Origin: Ligula intestinalis
Lineage: Eukaryota > Platyhelminthes > Cestoda > Diphyllobothriidea > Diphyllobothriidae
Direction: 5' to 3'
Length of the DNA stretch: 64,000 bases
Assembly: GCA_036362985.1 (NCBI GenBank)
Contig: JAYGXS010000003.1
Coordinates: 51,333,294-51,397,293 of the forward strand
This document shows positions 20,660-31,729 of this stretch, piece after piece. The notes below the pieces were generated by a model. The model was not told the DNA's origin, did no database searches, and saw only the letters and a list, made by a program, of their open reading frames with translations. Position 1 is the first letter of the stretch. Every line of letters starts with the position of its first letter. The position numbers were made by a program, and so were the translations under genes.

Positions 20660-22346
20660 ACTACTTACTTGATACTTGATCCGATTAGCTCCTGTTGTTG
20701 GATGAATCGGCTTCACGAATGTCACGAATAGCGGCGGCCCATTGGCGGTGGTCAGAGGCGAGCTCTTCACAGATTTTAACCCATTGTTTGTTCCAATGTC
20801 GCAAGCCGTAAACGGCTACGAGGCCCATCCGTTCAACGTCCGACTTAACGGTGCTGAGCCATGTCTTCAGTTGACCGCCTTGTCGGTATCTCCAGTTTGC
20901 ACTACGAGAAGGGTTCACGATCAATCTGCATAGGTCCGTCGATGGTTTGCGCAGGACATGGCCAAACAATTGCAATCGGCGATGCTGGGTGTACGATGCT
21001 AGACGTGGTAGTTTGAAACATCTGCGGTATAGCTCAATATTGGAGATTCGATCCTGCCAGAAGACTCTTAAGAGGCGTCGAAGACACCAACGGTCAAAGA
21101 CTTCGAGCGATAGGATGTCTGCCTTTCTCACTGGCCATGTTTCACAGGCATATACTAATACCAGTCTGATTGCTGCTTTGTATATCAGCAGCTTAGTACG
21201 TAAACTGATGTCTGGCTAGCAGCCTAAATGCATTTCTAGCCTGCGCGCTTCGGTTCTTGATTTCGTCTTTGGCCTGTCCATTGGCTAGCATATTCGAGCC
21301 CAAATAGCGGAAGCAGCTAACTTCTTCAGTGGGTTGACCGCTGATAAACAGTGGTTGTGCTGCGCCCATATACGTAGTCAGGAGCTTCGTCTTGCGCACA
21401 TTAATTGTCAGACCAACAGTTGCAGCGAAGCCGGTGATTCGGTCTAGCGTTGGCTGTAGTGCTTGAGGAGTTTTACCGAGTACGACAATGTCATCGGCAT
21501 ATTCCAGGTCAGGTACTCTGAATTCAGAGCTGATTTCACATCCACTGTCGGCTAGAATTGACTGATGCATTACCCAGTCGATAAAGAAGTTGAACAGAAC
21601 TAGAGAAAGAGGGCACCCTTGTCAAACTCCACACGTCAGAGGGAAAGAAGTTGACTCTTCAACAAGGGTTCTTATTCGGGCTAATGTTGTGTCATAGTAA
21701 GCTTTGATTAGATTGAGCAACTTTGGTGGTAGACCGTCAGCAAGCAAGACTTGCCATAAAGCTTCTCTGTCGTTAGAATCAAAGGCGGTTTTGAAGTCGA
21801 TAAAACAGGCGGTGGTGATCGGTTGGTTTTGATGTCTGTGCTGTAGTATGCGGCGTAGAATGAAGATCTGGTCAATACATCCTCTACCTGGACGAAATCC
21901 TCCTTGGTTAGGACGAGTACGAAGATTGCGCTCAGTCGAAAATTTACGGAGAAGGATGGTCGCAAACACTTTGGTGGCTATATCTATGAGGCTGATGCCG
22001 CGGTAGTTTGAGCATAATGTCCTGTCACCGCGCTTCGGTATCGGTAAAATAATGGACAGTGACCAGTCAGTCGGGATGACTTCGGTAGTCCATATAGTCG
22101 AGTACAGTCGATTTAGTGATTCCGTCAAAGCAGGACAATTAGTTTGTAAGCTTCTGCTGGGATACCATCTTCCCCCGCTGCCTTCCGAACTTTGAATCGT
22201 TGTAATACTGATTCCACTTCAAATCTCGTAGGTGGCTCGCAGTCACTACCGTATGGAATTCCAGTTGATAGCTGCAGGTTCGCAAGCGGATCCAGTAGCT
22301 CGCTAAAGTGCTCTCGCCATCGATCGATTTTGCCCGCCATATCAGT
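20660..22346 (-). mobile_element. RTE-type LINE, 5'-truncated, inserted in the PLE
   Basis: Minus strand: RT from KIDRWREHF (22335), PIPKRGDRTLCSNYRGISLI, GFRPGRGCIDQIF, FIDFKTAFDS (catalytic Asp) and YADDIVVLG (catalytic DD) to the RTE C-terminal domain with FGHVLRKPSTD and GGQLKTWLSTVKSDVERMG, stop near 20685. The endonuclease is missing, so the element is 5'-truncated. Only a frameshift near 22125 and stops near 21625 break the frame. A short tandem 3' tail with AAGT/ACAAGT-like units lies at 20660-20684. AAGGTGAA(C/T)(T/A)CGT at 20647-20659 and 22347-22359 is the 13-bp target duplication. Confidence 0.93.
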
Positions 22347-22700
22347 AAGGTGAATACGTCTTCCAACGCAAACTCCAAAGAGCCAGATGGCCGAGCGATC
22401 ATCACGCTAACATCTAGCAACGATGACTAAAATTTAGCCGATCACGATCCGCGCTCTAGCCATCAAGCAAATGGCGCAAAAGCGAGCACCAATCTTCTAT
22501 GTGAAGAAGGCCTTCAATTGTCATAAGTATGCAGTAGCATAACGACTGTATCATATAAATACTGCAACTGCAGATGTATAACTTATCCATTTCTGCTAGG
22601 GATTCTGAGGATAAATCTGCGACGAATTCCAAAACATCAGGCTAGTAATTTTCTTGTCCCAGCGATTACGTCTGCTTGCGCTTAATTACTTCCTGGCACT
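22347..22700 (+). mobile_element. PLE subfamily A, piece 3 (C-terminus and 3' end)
   Basis: VNTSSNANSKEPDGRAIITL continues the PLE frame across the RTE insertion. It is followed by the 3' terminal segment: GCAGTAGCATAACGACTG, the hammerhead-like motif (22602-22641), and CTTGTCCCAGCGATTACGTC. Confidence 0.75.
22602..22641 (+). ncRNA. degenerate PLE hammerhead-like motif
   Basis: CTGAGGA at 22605-22611 (fits CTGANGA), decayed stem II, AAAAC for GAAAC, and ATC-AGG where other copies have GTC-AGG. Confidence 0.5.
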
Positions 22701-22785
22701 GACATTTTCGTTTGTCATAGTAGGTGGATGACAAGTCTGCTTTGAATGATACTCTCGAGCCCACATTGGTTAGTGCTATAGGCAT

Positions 22786-22870
22786 AAGGACATTGCCAGC
22801 TAAGATGAAGGAGACTGGAATTGCCATTTTTTGGCTTTTTAGCCGTCATCAACCAGCTAGCCACACCCAG
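22786..22870 (-). mobile_element. SINE tail with hammerhead motif
   Basis: Reverse strand carries the SINE tail. The hammerhead motif at 22813-22858 has core TTGATGA, stem II CGGCT/AGCCA, box AAAA (for GAAA) and stem I CTGG/CCAG. No tRNA head was seen upstream on the minus strand. Degenerate copy. Confidence 0.65.
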
Positions 22871-23299
22871 CCCTAACTGTGATATTTCTTAGTCAGGACA
22901 AAATGCACCTAATCAAAATTCCCACACAACCAGAAACTACTAACGTCATACGAAGTTCCACCTTCCTACTCGAGGCTCCCTCTTTACCGATTGTACGAGT
23001 GATGGATATTCTCTGGTCTTTGACTCCCGAAAATAAATTAGTACTCAGTTCGAAATATTCTTCAGTGTGGTACTACACAAACCTCGTATGTGCGTAGGAA
23101 AGGGCAGTCCGGCTGCGCGCCCTTTTCTGGCGGTGTGAGTTTCCACATTTCGCACAATCTGATTTCACTGAAATAAATGTATCAGCCTATACAACTGTTA
23201 ACTCCACTTTCCTGCCAGCACAGGTACTGTTTAAAAGTCCGGAAATGTGCTTTGGGGTGCGGCATGACAAGTCTTCGCGCGATTCCCGTGTGCTTTATT

Positions 23300-23850
23300 G
23301 TTACAGTAGGCGTTCTAACTCATGAAACCCAAGGATTTTTACAAGAAACTTTCTGTTACACAAACATAGCCGAAGCTGTAGCCCCCAAAGTCTTACAACA
23401 ATCAAGCAATGGTCCTTCCTCACAATAAGGCATATTGTGGTCTATGAAATAATAGCACGTTGTTCAAAAATACCAACTTTTTTTTGCAAAACGGAAAATT
23501 CCGAAATCGTGAGAATCAGGCGTACTAGGTAAACCTAAATTTTAAATGTAGGCGAAGTCTGTTCAAGCCAAAATCCAAGTGAATAAAGCAGCACAAGTAG
23601 AAATACGTTGGAAAATAATCGTTATGTAAATTTTTCGCATATATATGCTTCAATATTACGTGCAATGTAATGTATGGCCGTTACCGAACAGGCAAAAGTT
23701 TGAGTATCTATTCCAACACGGTTTCATGAGAATCGCTAGTTGTTTCTTCCATTTATACGTTGCTTGAGTTACATCAGACTAAGGCAATCAGATGTTCACT
23801 TGATTTTACCGATTGGGAGGTCAGAGGAGTAAGGTATTTCGTAAGCTCAC
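23300..23850 (+). repeat. old repeat, uninterrupted copy (pairs with 15050-16425)
   Basis: Matches both halves of the repeat that is split by the PLE at 15237-16035, so it represents the pre-insertion arrangement. No coding capacity recognised. Confidence 0.65.
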
Positions 23851-23885
23851 GCGCTGAACTGCCAGTCAGTGACTAATAAATTTAA

Positions 23886-24184
23886 TTCAGAAGATGCAGT
23901 GGCGAAATGCGTTTGCTTTAGATAAATTCTCGTCAGGCCTTTACACTTATATGGCAATTCAGTAAATAAACTATGCGTATTGGAAGAAAAATAGTACGGT
24001 TGTTAGAGAAGGGGAAAGGGGGAGATCGGGGTCAAAAGCTGATCAGTCTTAGGGGTACTGGTAGTCAGCCGAGGTAATAAGCTGCTGGCTGTTGGATTAA
24101 CGGCTTTTGTCCATGGTAATTACCATATCAAGGTAAAGGCCTGACGAGAATTTATTGAAAACAAACGTACGTTCGTCAATTCAC
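23886..24184 (-). mobile_element. PLE subfamily B 3' UTR with terminal inverted repeats
   Basis: The ends (23890-23946 and 24126-24182) are inverted copies sharing AAATTCTCGTCAGGCC and its complement. The interior, read on the minus strand, aligns with 15820-16035, the 3' UTR of subfamily B. It looks like a short foldback DNA element, but the interior ties it to the PLE. Confidence 0.65.
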
Positions 24185-24199
24185 CTTCTAAAATTTTCA

Positions 24200-25530
24200 T
24201 TTGGAATTTTCGCAAACCCAATAAATTTAGAGAGAATTGTCAGGTGCAATCATCAAGGTACTATTTAACGTATATTAAGAGAAATTTCTATCAGCCACAT
24301 TTCTTTACAATTATTTTGGGATTTCGATTATAATGAGGTTCAGCTCGTTATGAAATTATGATTGACACTTTACGATTATCACTGGATTCAGTCGATTGGC
24401 CATAAATAAAGATTATATTCTGCTTCCTTAACAAAACCTTCAAAATAAGATATTTTTTAAAGGCATTTACGCAAATAACAAGTTTTTAAACATTCTTTAT
24501 TACGCTGCTGCCCATTGAGGTCATGGGTTTAGGATCACCCAAAGATGTCAACTCATTGCCGAGAAAAATAAAAGTCCAAGACAAGTCGCGAAGAGCTTTC
24601 TGTAAAAATTTACCGCTTGAAAAAGCGCTTTAATCAGATATTTTGGCGTCGAGTATCAATGCACTTTTATCGTTTTTGAAGATTATTTCAAGGTCAAAAT
24701 TGGAAATTTTGGCTCGTTTTTTTTTATTTCCCTAAAAATTGTGGATAATTCTGCTGAAAATGAAAGAGCTCACTTTTATGTGTATACCAGAGCAGTTTTC
24801 AGTTTATTTGTTTACTTCTAGGCTCAGTTATGAGATGCAAAATGCGGAGCTGAGTGGCAGAATATCAAGGACGATTTTGTGAAAACTGATAATCTTCTGC
24901 CCGTTCCGTTACAAGTTTTATATTCACTGATTCTGCTTGATAGCTAGAAAATGTCTGGACATCTTTTGCTTACGGCTTGACGGAGAAAGTTGACGGCATG
25001 TCTGGGGGGGTTAGATATATGCTTGTTTGCGGTCGTCATTTTCAGTGGAGCTAAAACATTTACAGCCTTGTAAGTTATTACCTAATTTTATGACACAAAA
25101 CTTAGCAGCTTTGCAAAATATAATTTTTGAAGCTTCATTCGCTCTTATGTTCTCGGTAGTAATGCGCTATGTCATAATTGCACACATCTCAATTTCGTAA
25201 AAGCACAACAAAATTTTATGTTCTCGTAAAATATATAATTAGAAAGGTTTCTGGTTTTCATTAATGTTCTTTTAAAGTACAATACACAGAAACAGACGGT
25301 TTTGGTCCGCAGCATTTAATACCATAGGAAATTCCTTGGATATAAACAAGCACTGGATGTGGTCCCAGTTTACTGAAGTGAATCGAAGCTTTTTCTACTC
25401 AACAGCATTTTCCGCCTCAAGTCAACTCAACGAGCAAAATAAACAACCTAAAATGCGTGTTAAATCCCCCCCACGCAAATTTTGATCTCCACATTCCATC
25501 ACATATGCAAGCTACTGTGCATAGTCAGAA
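24200..25530. other. no recognised gene
   Basis: AT-rich DNA with no recognised gene, apart from weak similarity to the segment flanking the PLE-B inverted repeat at 24185-24230. Confidence 0.4.
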
Positions 25531-26005
25531 GAGTATTTGGCGAGCACACGATAAGTTCTCGTCGGGCCGTTACATTTATACAGGGAAGGGGTAAAGAAAA
25601 ACATGCTGGTAATTATGCTATCACGAAACGCAAATTAGTCATGGGAATAAGGAAGGAAGCGTGGGGTTGATAGTACTGAGCTGGCTGCAAGTTGATGAGG
25701 GTTTTTAGAGTCCGGAGAGGAGATGGGGGGAAGGGGGGGGGATTGAAGCGGTAGAAAGCGCGAAAAGATGCAGGTAGTTACCTAAACGTTGGCCATGCCA
25801 AGCTCGGGGCTTGCAAGAGGTTCTTCTGCGCGCACAAAACCGGCTTCCTCAACCGGATCGCGGTTGCTTCTGCTGTTGCTTGCAAACGCTGACCCAGGTT
25901 TTTTGGGCAGTTTGACGAGACCTTGTAAATTACCTTAAAGGCCTCACTGGGGTCCACACGTAGCGATACATCCTCGGCCTCTGTTTTAGCCTTGATGCAC
26001 AATTT
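25530..26005 (-). mobile_element. PLE subfamily B fragment (C-terminus and 3' UTR)
   Basis: Minus ORF 26002-25778 reads SEAFKVIYKVSSNCPKNL, then AEATAIRLRKPVLCAQK and LAWP, the C-terminal end of subfamily B (compare AFRVIYDVPSNYSKF and LCTQENF at 15.7 kb). The 3' UTR runs down to GATAAGTTCTCGTCGGGCCG near 25549, which is one arm of the terminal inverted repeat. Confidence 0.7.
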
Positions 26006-26009
26006 CCCG

Positions 26010-28340
26010 ATAAATACAAATGCTGCAGTTTTGTTCTACTGGAAAGGGTAAGGGTTTTAATATTCTCCATCTGAACTATCCGCCTGCAAAGTTCGCTTCT
26101 AATGCGTTAAAATGACAATACAGCAAAACGCAATTTGCTACATTCCGTAATGCAAAGGTGACACACCGCGGTGCAGGAGATGGTGACACGTGGGCGTGTC
26201 CGACCTTCTTTTGCCACCGTTGAATATTTCACTGAACAAACTTATCAGAAATTAACGACACCAGCTGCACACACCCAAAAGCGGAAAGATGAAAAGAAAT
26301 ACGTCAGTTAAGCCGACGACAAAATGGTCGAATTGTACGAATGTATACCTACTACTTGACGTTCTAAGAACTAAAAAAATGTTCAAATATGTTTAAAACT
26401 CATGTTAAACGGCTGTTTTCTGGCATTGTGCATAAACCGGTGGGACACCCTTCTGAGACCTCAATGCAGTGAAACTTAACAAAACTGATTCGCTATACTA
26501 CCCGACGTATTTCTTTAAATTTTGAAATATGTTTGCTTGTTTATTCTCATTAGCCCCCAGAGAGTTCACTCGCGCCCCTATGTTTCTTTTTGCAGGTACA
26601 CCTTTCCAGTCGCCTGTAAAAATCGCACTTGCTGAAAATGGCCGAGGCGGTCCGTCTCCAGACATGACGCCTCACGCGCCTGGTCGAGGCAGTCCACTCG
26701 GTGGCCACCAGCGCAAATGCTGACTCATGCCTCACGCTCCTTATCGATTCCTTGCTGGTGCCACCTGCGCATTGAAACCGGCCAATCAATGCGCCCTCTG
26801 TCACTGATTGGCTGCAAACGACAAAAATCGTCTATGAGCATGCGGGGCTAGGACGCTCAACAGCGCTCACCGACACAAATTGTAAAGAGTCAACTAGCAG
26901 CAACTGCTTACAGGGGCCCTTGTTAACTCTTTGGCTCAGTAAAATGTTAGTCCAACCTAACCAATATTTCCCGACTTGACTCGGGAAACCCTCGTGTAGT
27001 TAACGTCATAACTCCAACAAAGTTACATGCCGATCCCCGAGCAATGACCGCTAATTTGCACTCCGCAAACTTACTGTTCCGCTTTGCCTCTGTCTCTCCC
27101 TCTTCAACACAGCTCTGTTCCTGTCTCTTCCCCCCCCCCCTCCCCCACCAACACATAGCGCAATGTTCCGTTCCGTCAGGGAACGTAAATGCTCTGACAC
27201 TATACTCCCATCTCTCCCGTATTCACTTCGTTTCGGGATGGATCGCTATATCTAAGCTGAAAATCCACGGTAGGTTACGGAACGCCTGGTGACAAACTCA
27301 CAATATGGAAGACGACCGTGTAGTTTTGCCTCGGATCTCCAACAGAACCGACTACTTACTGCTGCTGTTCGGCACTTTCCTACGTGACTGAAGGGCCAAA
27401 CTGAACAGTCTTTCACCAAAGTGTTTACCGTGATTACCCCTTTTATATATTAGCTCAGTAAGTCGCTTGTCCTACAGCAAATTCAATGAATAACGAATCA
27501 GAAAAATATGTATACATGTATGCTTAAATTTTACCCAACATTAGCATGTACAGGTGATCATTGTAGAAAACTTGCCACAAGAGTAGCTGAATCAAGCGAG
27601 TTGGCAGGACGGTGGGGGGCGTGGTTGATAGCTTGTGCGCAGGTTATACATGACGGTCAGTAGGGACTAAAAAAACTCGTCATACACACACGGGGAAACA
27701 GGAGGAGAGGAGTAGTAGTAGTACGCAAACGAGGGCCAGAGTGGTGGAAAGAGGGGACTGTGCAAAAAGGAGATGGCAGGAAACCCATAAAAGTATAAAT
27801 ACATCTCTCATCTAGTGCACTCTTCTCCTCACAGTCTCCTGATCGATATACTCGAAAAAACAACTCGGAAAGTAGGGGGGAGGGATCCCACTAGTGCCAG
27901 TGTCGGTAGGAACACTGGCGCGAAGATCGAAAGGGGCGGGTGGGGGCGCGCCAATCGGGTGAGCAGCAGCTGCGGCAGCGGTGAGGAGGAGCAGGCTGAG
28001 AAAGGAGTCGGGAGAACTCGAACAGACTTAAGTCTGAGACACTCCTAGAGCGTGGGCGGCTGCCTTTTGTCCAATCTTCTCTACCGTAGGGCTTATGACC
28101 TGCATGAAAAAAAGGAGATACTGCAGCATGCCAGCGGATTCCAAACGCAATAGGGAAGGAGAGTTTGAAAGGTGGAAAGCCTTAGAGGTACTTCCCAATG
28201 GAGGATAATGCTAGAATAGCTTACATTCGATGGCGCTACTCTTATCTGACGGGAAACATTTCCTAGTAGAGGTTAATGCAGACGACAGTGGAAGTGAGCA
28301 ATGAACTCGGCCCAAATCTGAGACTCGGACATACCGGAAT
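26010..28340. other. no recognised gene; locally GC-rich
   Basis: 26540-27200 is GC-richer than its surroundings and contains CCGGCCAATCA and GATTGGCTG (CCAAT-type boxes in both orientations); GGCCAATCAA also occurs near 5412. 27600-28050 is purine-rich on the plus strand. No exon could be defined. Confidence 0.35.
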
Positions 28341-28413
28341 GATATATATATATTCACTCAGGAATGTGCGAACACCGATCGAATAGGCTTCCGAACTATA
28401 CAAAGTTCATGTG
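28341..28413 (-). repeat. copy of the retrozyme-like 3' end
   Basis: Reverse complement of 18893-18965: CATGAACTTTG, GTTCGGAAGCCTATTCGATC, GTTCGCACATTCCTGAGTGA, then a TA run. The match stops at CACATGAAC, so only the 3' end is shared. Confidence 0.75.
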
Positions 28414-28455
<42 letters not shown>

Positions 28456-28456
28456 C
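28413..28456. repeat. (AT)n palindrome
   Basis: A perfect palindrome GCTGAT(AT)nATCAGC that can fold into a hairpin. Confidence 0.95.
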
Positions 28457-28559
28457 TCTGACACAAGCTCTGTCACTTCCATGGCCTAAACCGACACCAG
28501 GTGGCGATAGGATTTCGCCCCTACCAACAACCGACAATCCCTCAACCAACACGCTGACA

Positions 28560-29540
28560 TGGCCTACATGCGCAAACTGACATAGTCCGCGTTGGCCAAT
28601 TAGCGCCCGTGTTAGATAGTTATTGATTTTTCTACCTATTCAAACTTTTATTCTTATGTACAGCGTTAATTTACCTTGCAAATGTTTGGTCTGATTAAGA
28701 GTTGCTGAAAACAATTGTTTGCCAAAAACTGACTTCTAATATTAACCATGGGAATATTTGCAGAACTTAGACAATCCAAAGAAACCAAAATCGTCGGAAA
28801 GTGTTTGGGTGTCTGGCTAACATTTGGCTGTCAAATTAGCGGAGTCTCAACAAAAGCAACAACAACAATATGAACAAAAATGCAAACACAGTGTTTCTAC
28901 CCAGACTAGGCAGGTTTGATTTTTGATAGGATGCAGTAGGACAACAAGCGTCGGAGTGGAACACACACACACAGCATGACTGACAGGACGCATGGCGTCA
29001 AGTCCTCACTGTCATCCGATACGACCAAGCATGCGGTGAATTTGGCCCCTAATGACGACGCATGAGTTCACAGAGCTGGCTCTGCTCTCTCTGTGTGTCA
29101 CGATCGAATAGATTATGCGCGTCAGACAACAGAGTGCACTACGCATGCCGGTAACTGCCATTCTAGTTTGAGTAGTTCGACTGGCATCATTAAGGCACAT
29201 TTGTGCAAGCATTTATGCTACGTAAGAAGGCATTCTTTCTAGCATCAAATAAGGCAGAAGGCAGACTTCATGCTAACAAGAGTATCGTAGTCTCTGCCAG
29301 TGAATAGGTCATATTGTATACCTATAGGTAGTGCACATTTATTGAGGAATTTCAACAGTTACAGTAGATTCTCTATCACAGTAAAGGGCAACTGAAATTC
29401 TGAAAGGCATTTTCGATTCGAACAAATTACTTCACTAGGGTTGTAAGACTGATTATCTCTCAGCCTTAGCTCAGGATATTTTAGTCACGTCAGGATTCCG
29501 GCTTTAGAATGAGCTTTCTTCTGACCGCAAACATTTGTTT
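28560..29540. other. no recognised gene
   Basis: Nothing supported. A short CA run at about 28965-28974. Confidence 0.35.
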
Positions 29541-29830
29541 CTCAAAGTAGAAAATTAAAAGAAAATGCAATCTGCAAGGAAGAATATTTTGCGCATGTGT
29601 CGATAAAATATATTCGCACTAAAAATCGATGAGAAAATGCATACTTCTTAAATAGTAATTTTTGCAGAGTATACTTTTTACAGGTTTTCAAAAGACGGCG
29701 TTCTAACGCGACTGAAGCATTCTGAGATAAACCTCAACTTAAGTAATTTGTTTGGATCCAAAAAGCATTCTAAAATATCGGTTGAAGTGTCATTAGATCT
29801 GGAATCTACTGTGTTGTTCTCGGTGTACGA
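29540..29830 (+). repeat. old interspersed repeat (pairs with 4730-5250)
   Basis: See the copy at 4730-5250; shared blocks are in the same order and orientation. Confidence 0.5.
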
Positions 29831-30404
29831 CATGAGCAAACGTTTCTAATAATGGAAAGCGTCGGGGATTTGGCTTTACAAAATCATCCTGGTGCGTGAA
29901 GATACACCAAAACAACGCGAGACAGACATTGAAGCACTTGAGAGACAGGTTCAATTGACAATAATAAATTGAATAACCAATAAAACCTGGCCTGTTGGAT
30001 TATGCAGTTTACGAAATTTGTCCTCCCATGATGCTTCGCGAATTGCTTGCTGTTTGCTGGCTCTTCTAAGCACTTTCTGCTGAAGCAGTTTTGTGCTGTC
30101 TTTGCCCATGAATCCACAGCATCTGGTCTTCTCTTGGTAACTTATCTGACGGTATTTGCAAGTCTCGCGTAGCAAACTTGCAGAATCAAACGGATCATTC
30201 TTTTGCCGTGTTGAAACAATGCGAGTCTCCCCGCTTCCGTGTTCATCGGGGGTTTGTATGCAACACGCTTCGGCAATACGTTACCGTCAGGACACCTGTA
30301 CAGAAAGCAGACCTGCGCAGAGGTCGAGGCCACACGAAGGATACACGTTTTCCATGGTCAGGCCGGTCGGAGCGCATCGCGCACAAATAAATTGCTAATA
30401 CAAG

Positions 30405-30560
30405 CGAATGTGTGAGTCCCAGGAAGTAATTGAGAAGAATATTCAGTCGCTGGGGCAACACTTCTATTCGCCTGACGTTCCGACATCCCTCGCGGATTCT
30501 TCATCAGAGGAGTCGGCAGGAAACAGTAGCAGATCTGCTTTTGTTTTTGCCCCAACGATC
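30405..30560 (-). mobile_element. PLE 3'-end fragment
   Basis: GAGTCCCAGGAAGTAATTGAG, TCGCTGGGGCAACACTTC, then ATTCGCCTGACG are the reverse of the PLE terminal segment. No coding part is attached. Confidence 0.75.
30471..30510 (-). ncRNA. PLE hammerhead-like motif
   Basis: Minus strand: CCT, core CTGATGA, A, stem II with ATCC/GGAT at its centre, GGAAC (for GAAAC), cleavage triplet GTC, then AGG. CCT pairs with AGG to form the inner part of stem I. Confidence 0.65.
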
Positions 30561-31439
30561 GAATCTTCTTATCATTATTATTCTTCTGAAAACTTGTTGC
30601 CTGTTGAACCAAGCAACGGTTTTGGATTTTACCAATGATCATCTGCCAAGAGCACTCGCAAAAAAGTATATGTACCGGGAAAGCGCGGCTGAGGCGACAT
30701 AAAGAGTAAACCTGTATTGAAAGGATTCGTACTGACAGATGGGGCGCCACATAACGTAATAGTAAAGGGGAGAGTTCTGGGATGAAAACCTGCGAAGTTG
30801 AAGTTACTCACTGGAGCATGTTTGAGATAACTGACGTTTCAGCAAGAATTCAAACCTGTTCCGGTGAGCAACTCAAGGTTCTCAAATGGTAACAGTGTTT
30901 CTATTCCCAGTGCATCTAGGACAGATTAAGCTGACGGCCAGATAATGAGGACGATTCGGCGAGTCGGAAGGTTATCAGCCTATCCTAATTTGAGCGTAGC
31001 AACTCCACACAAGGAGCAGTAATCCGGTGAAGGACCAGTTTTATTTAGCGCCCAGCAATCAGGAGTGGTCTGGGGGACCGACTCATTAGCATTCGGCGGG
31101 TTTTGTGTGACCTCATGCGTGAACTCCTTGCTGTCTCTTGGAACGGGCTGCGCCGCATATGCCCTGGATCAGATCGGTTCACGTTAGACGTTTGTCGGGC
31201 AGCGCTGGATTCCCACTAGTCCACAACTACCGCCATGCCTGTGTCTGGAGACACACCTTAGAGGCAGGCATTCACACCCAAACAGCCACTGAGTTCAATT
31301 TCAGCAGCAGTTGTTTGTCCGGTACAGCTATTCGAGTGGTGCATGAAAGAAGGAAGAGGCAGTGAGGCCGACTACAGGGAATCCATTCCCACGGCAAATC
31401 AACCCACTCTCAGCTATGTTCGAACTAACGCACCCGTGT

Positions 31440-31560
31440 TAGAAATAGTGGCGCCAATGACTCGAACACAAGTCGCTCTATGGATTTGTCCACATGCCGG
31501 GTGCGTGCTGATGGCACGCCAGTGGGCGGTAGGATAAGGGCTCTACCCAACCAGTCAGAT
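31440..31560 (-). mobile_element. possible tRNA-derived SINE
   Basis: On the minus strand CTGACTGGTTGGGTAGAGC resembles an A box and CTTGTGTTCGAGTCAT a B box, but the spacing is about 30 bp longer than usual. Weak call. Confidence 0.4.
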
Positions 31561-31729
31561 GACTCAGAAGTTCAGTCAATTTGCTAAATACTCAAGAGCA
31601 CTCACTGCTTGGTCCGATAGCAGTCCGACCCTTGACATTCTCGTGGGTTCATTTTGCCTCAAATACGCCGCTTAAATATGGCATCACACTCCTCTTCTTC
31701 CAAACTTGCTGTTGGATTTAAATTTGGGG

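Noticed and set aside
23886..24184. A foldback DNA transposon (MITE)
   Set aside because: The interior matches the 3' UTR of a PLE with coding sequence at 15.2-16.0 kb, so the inverted ends belong to that retroelement.
26540..27200. A CpG-island-like promoter with CCAAT boxes
   Set aside because: Base composition and motifs are suggestive only. No first exon or TATA/Inr arrangement could be tied to it.
29884..30175. A lysine/arginine-rich minus-strand ORF as a possible exon
   Set aside because: No family was recognised and no splice border supports it.
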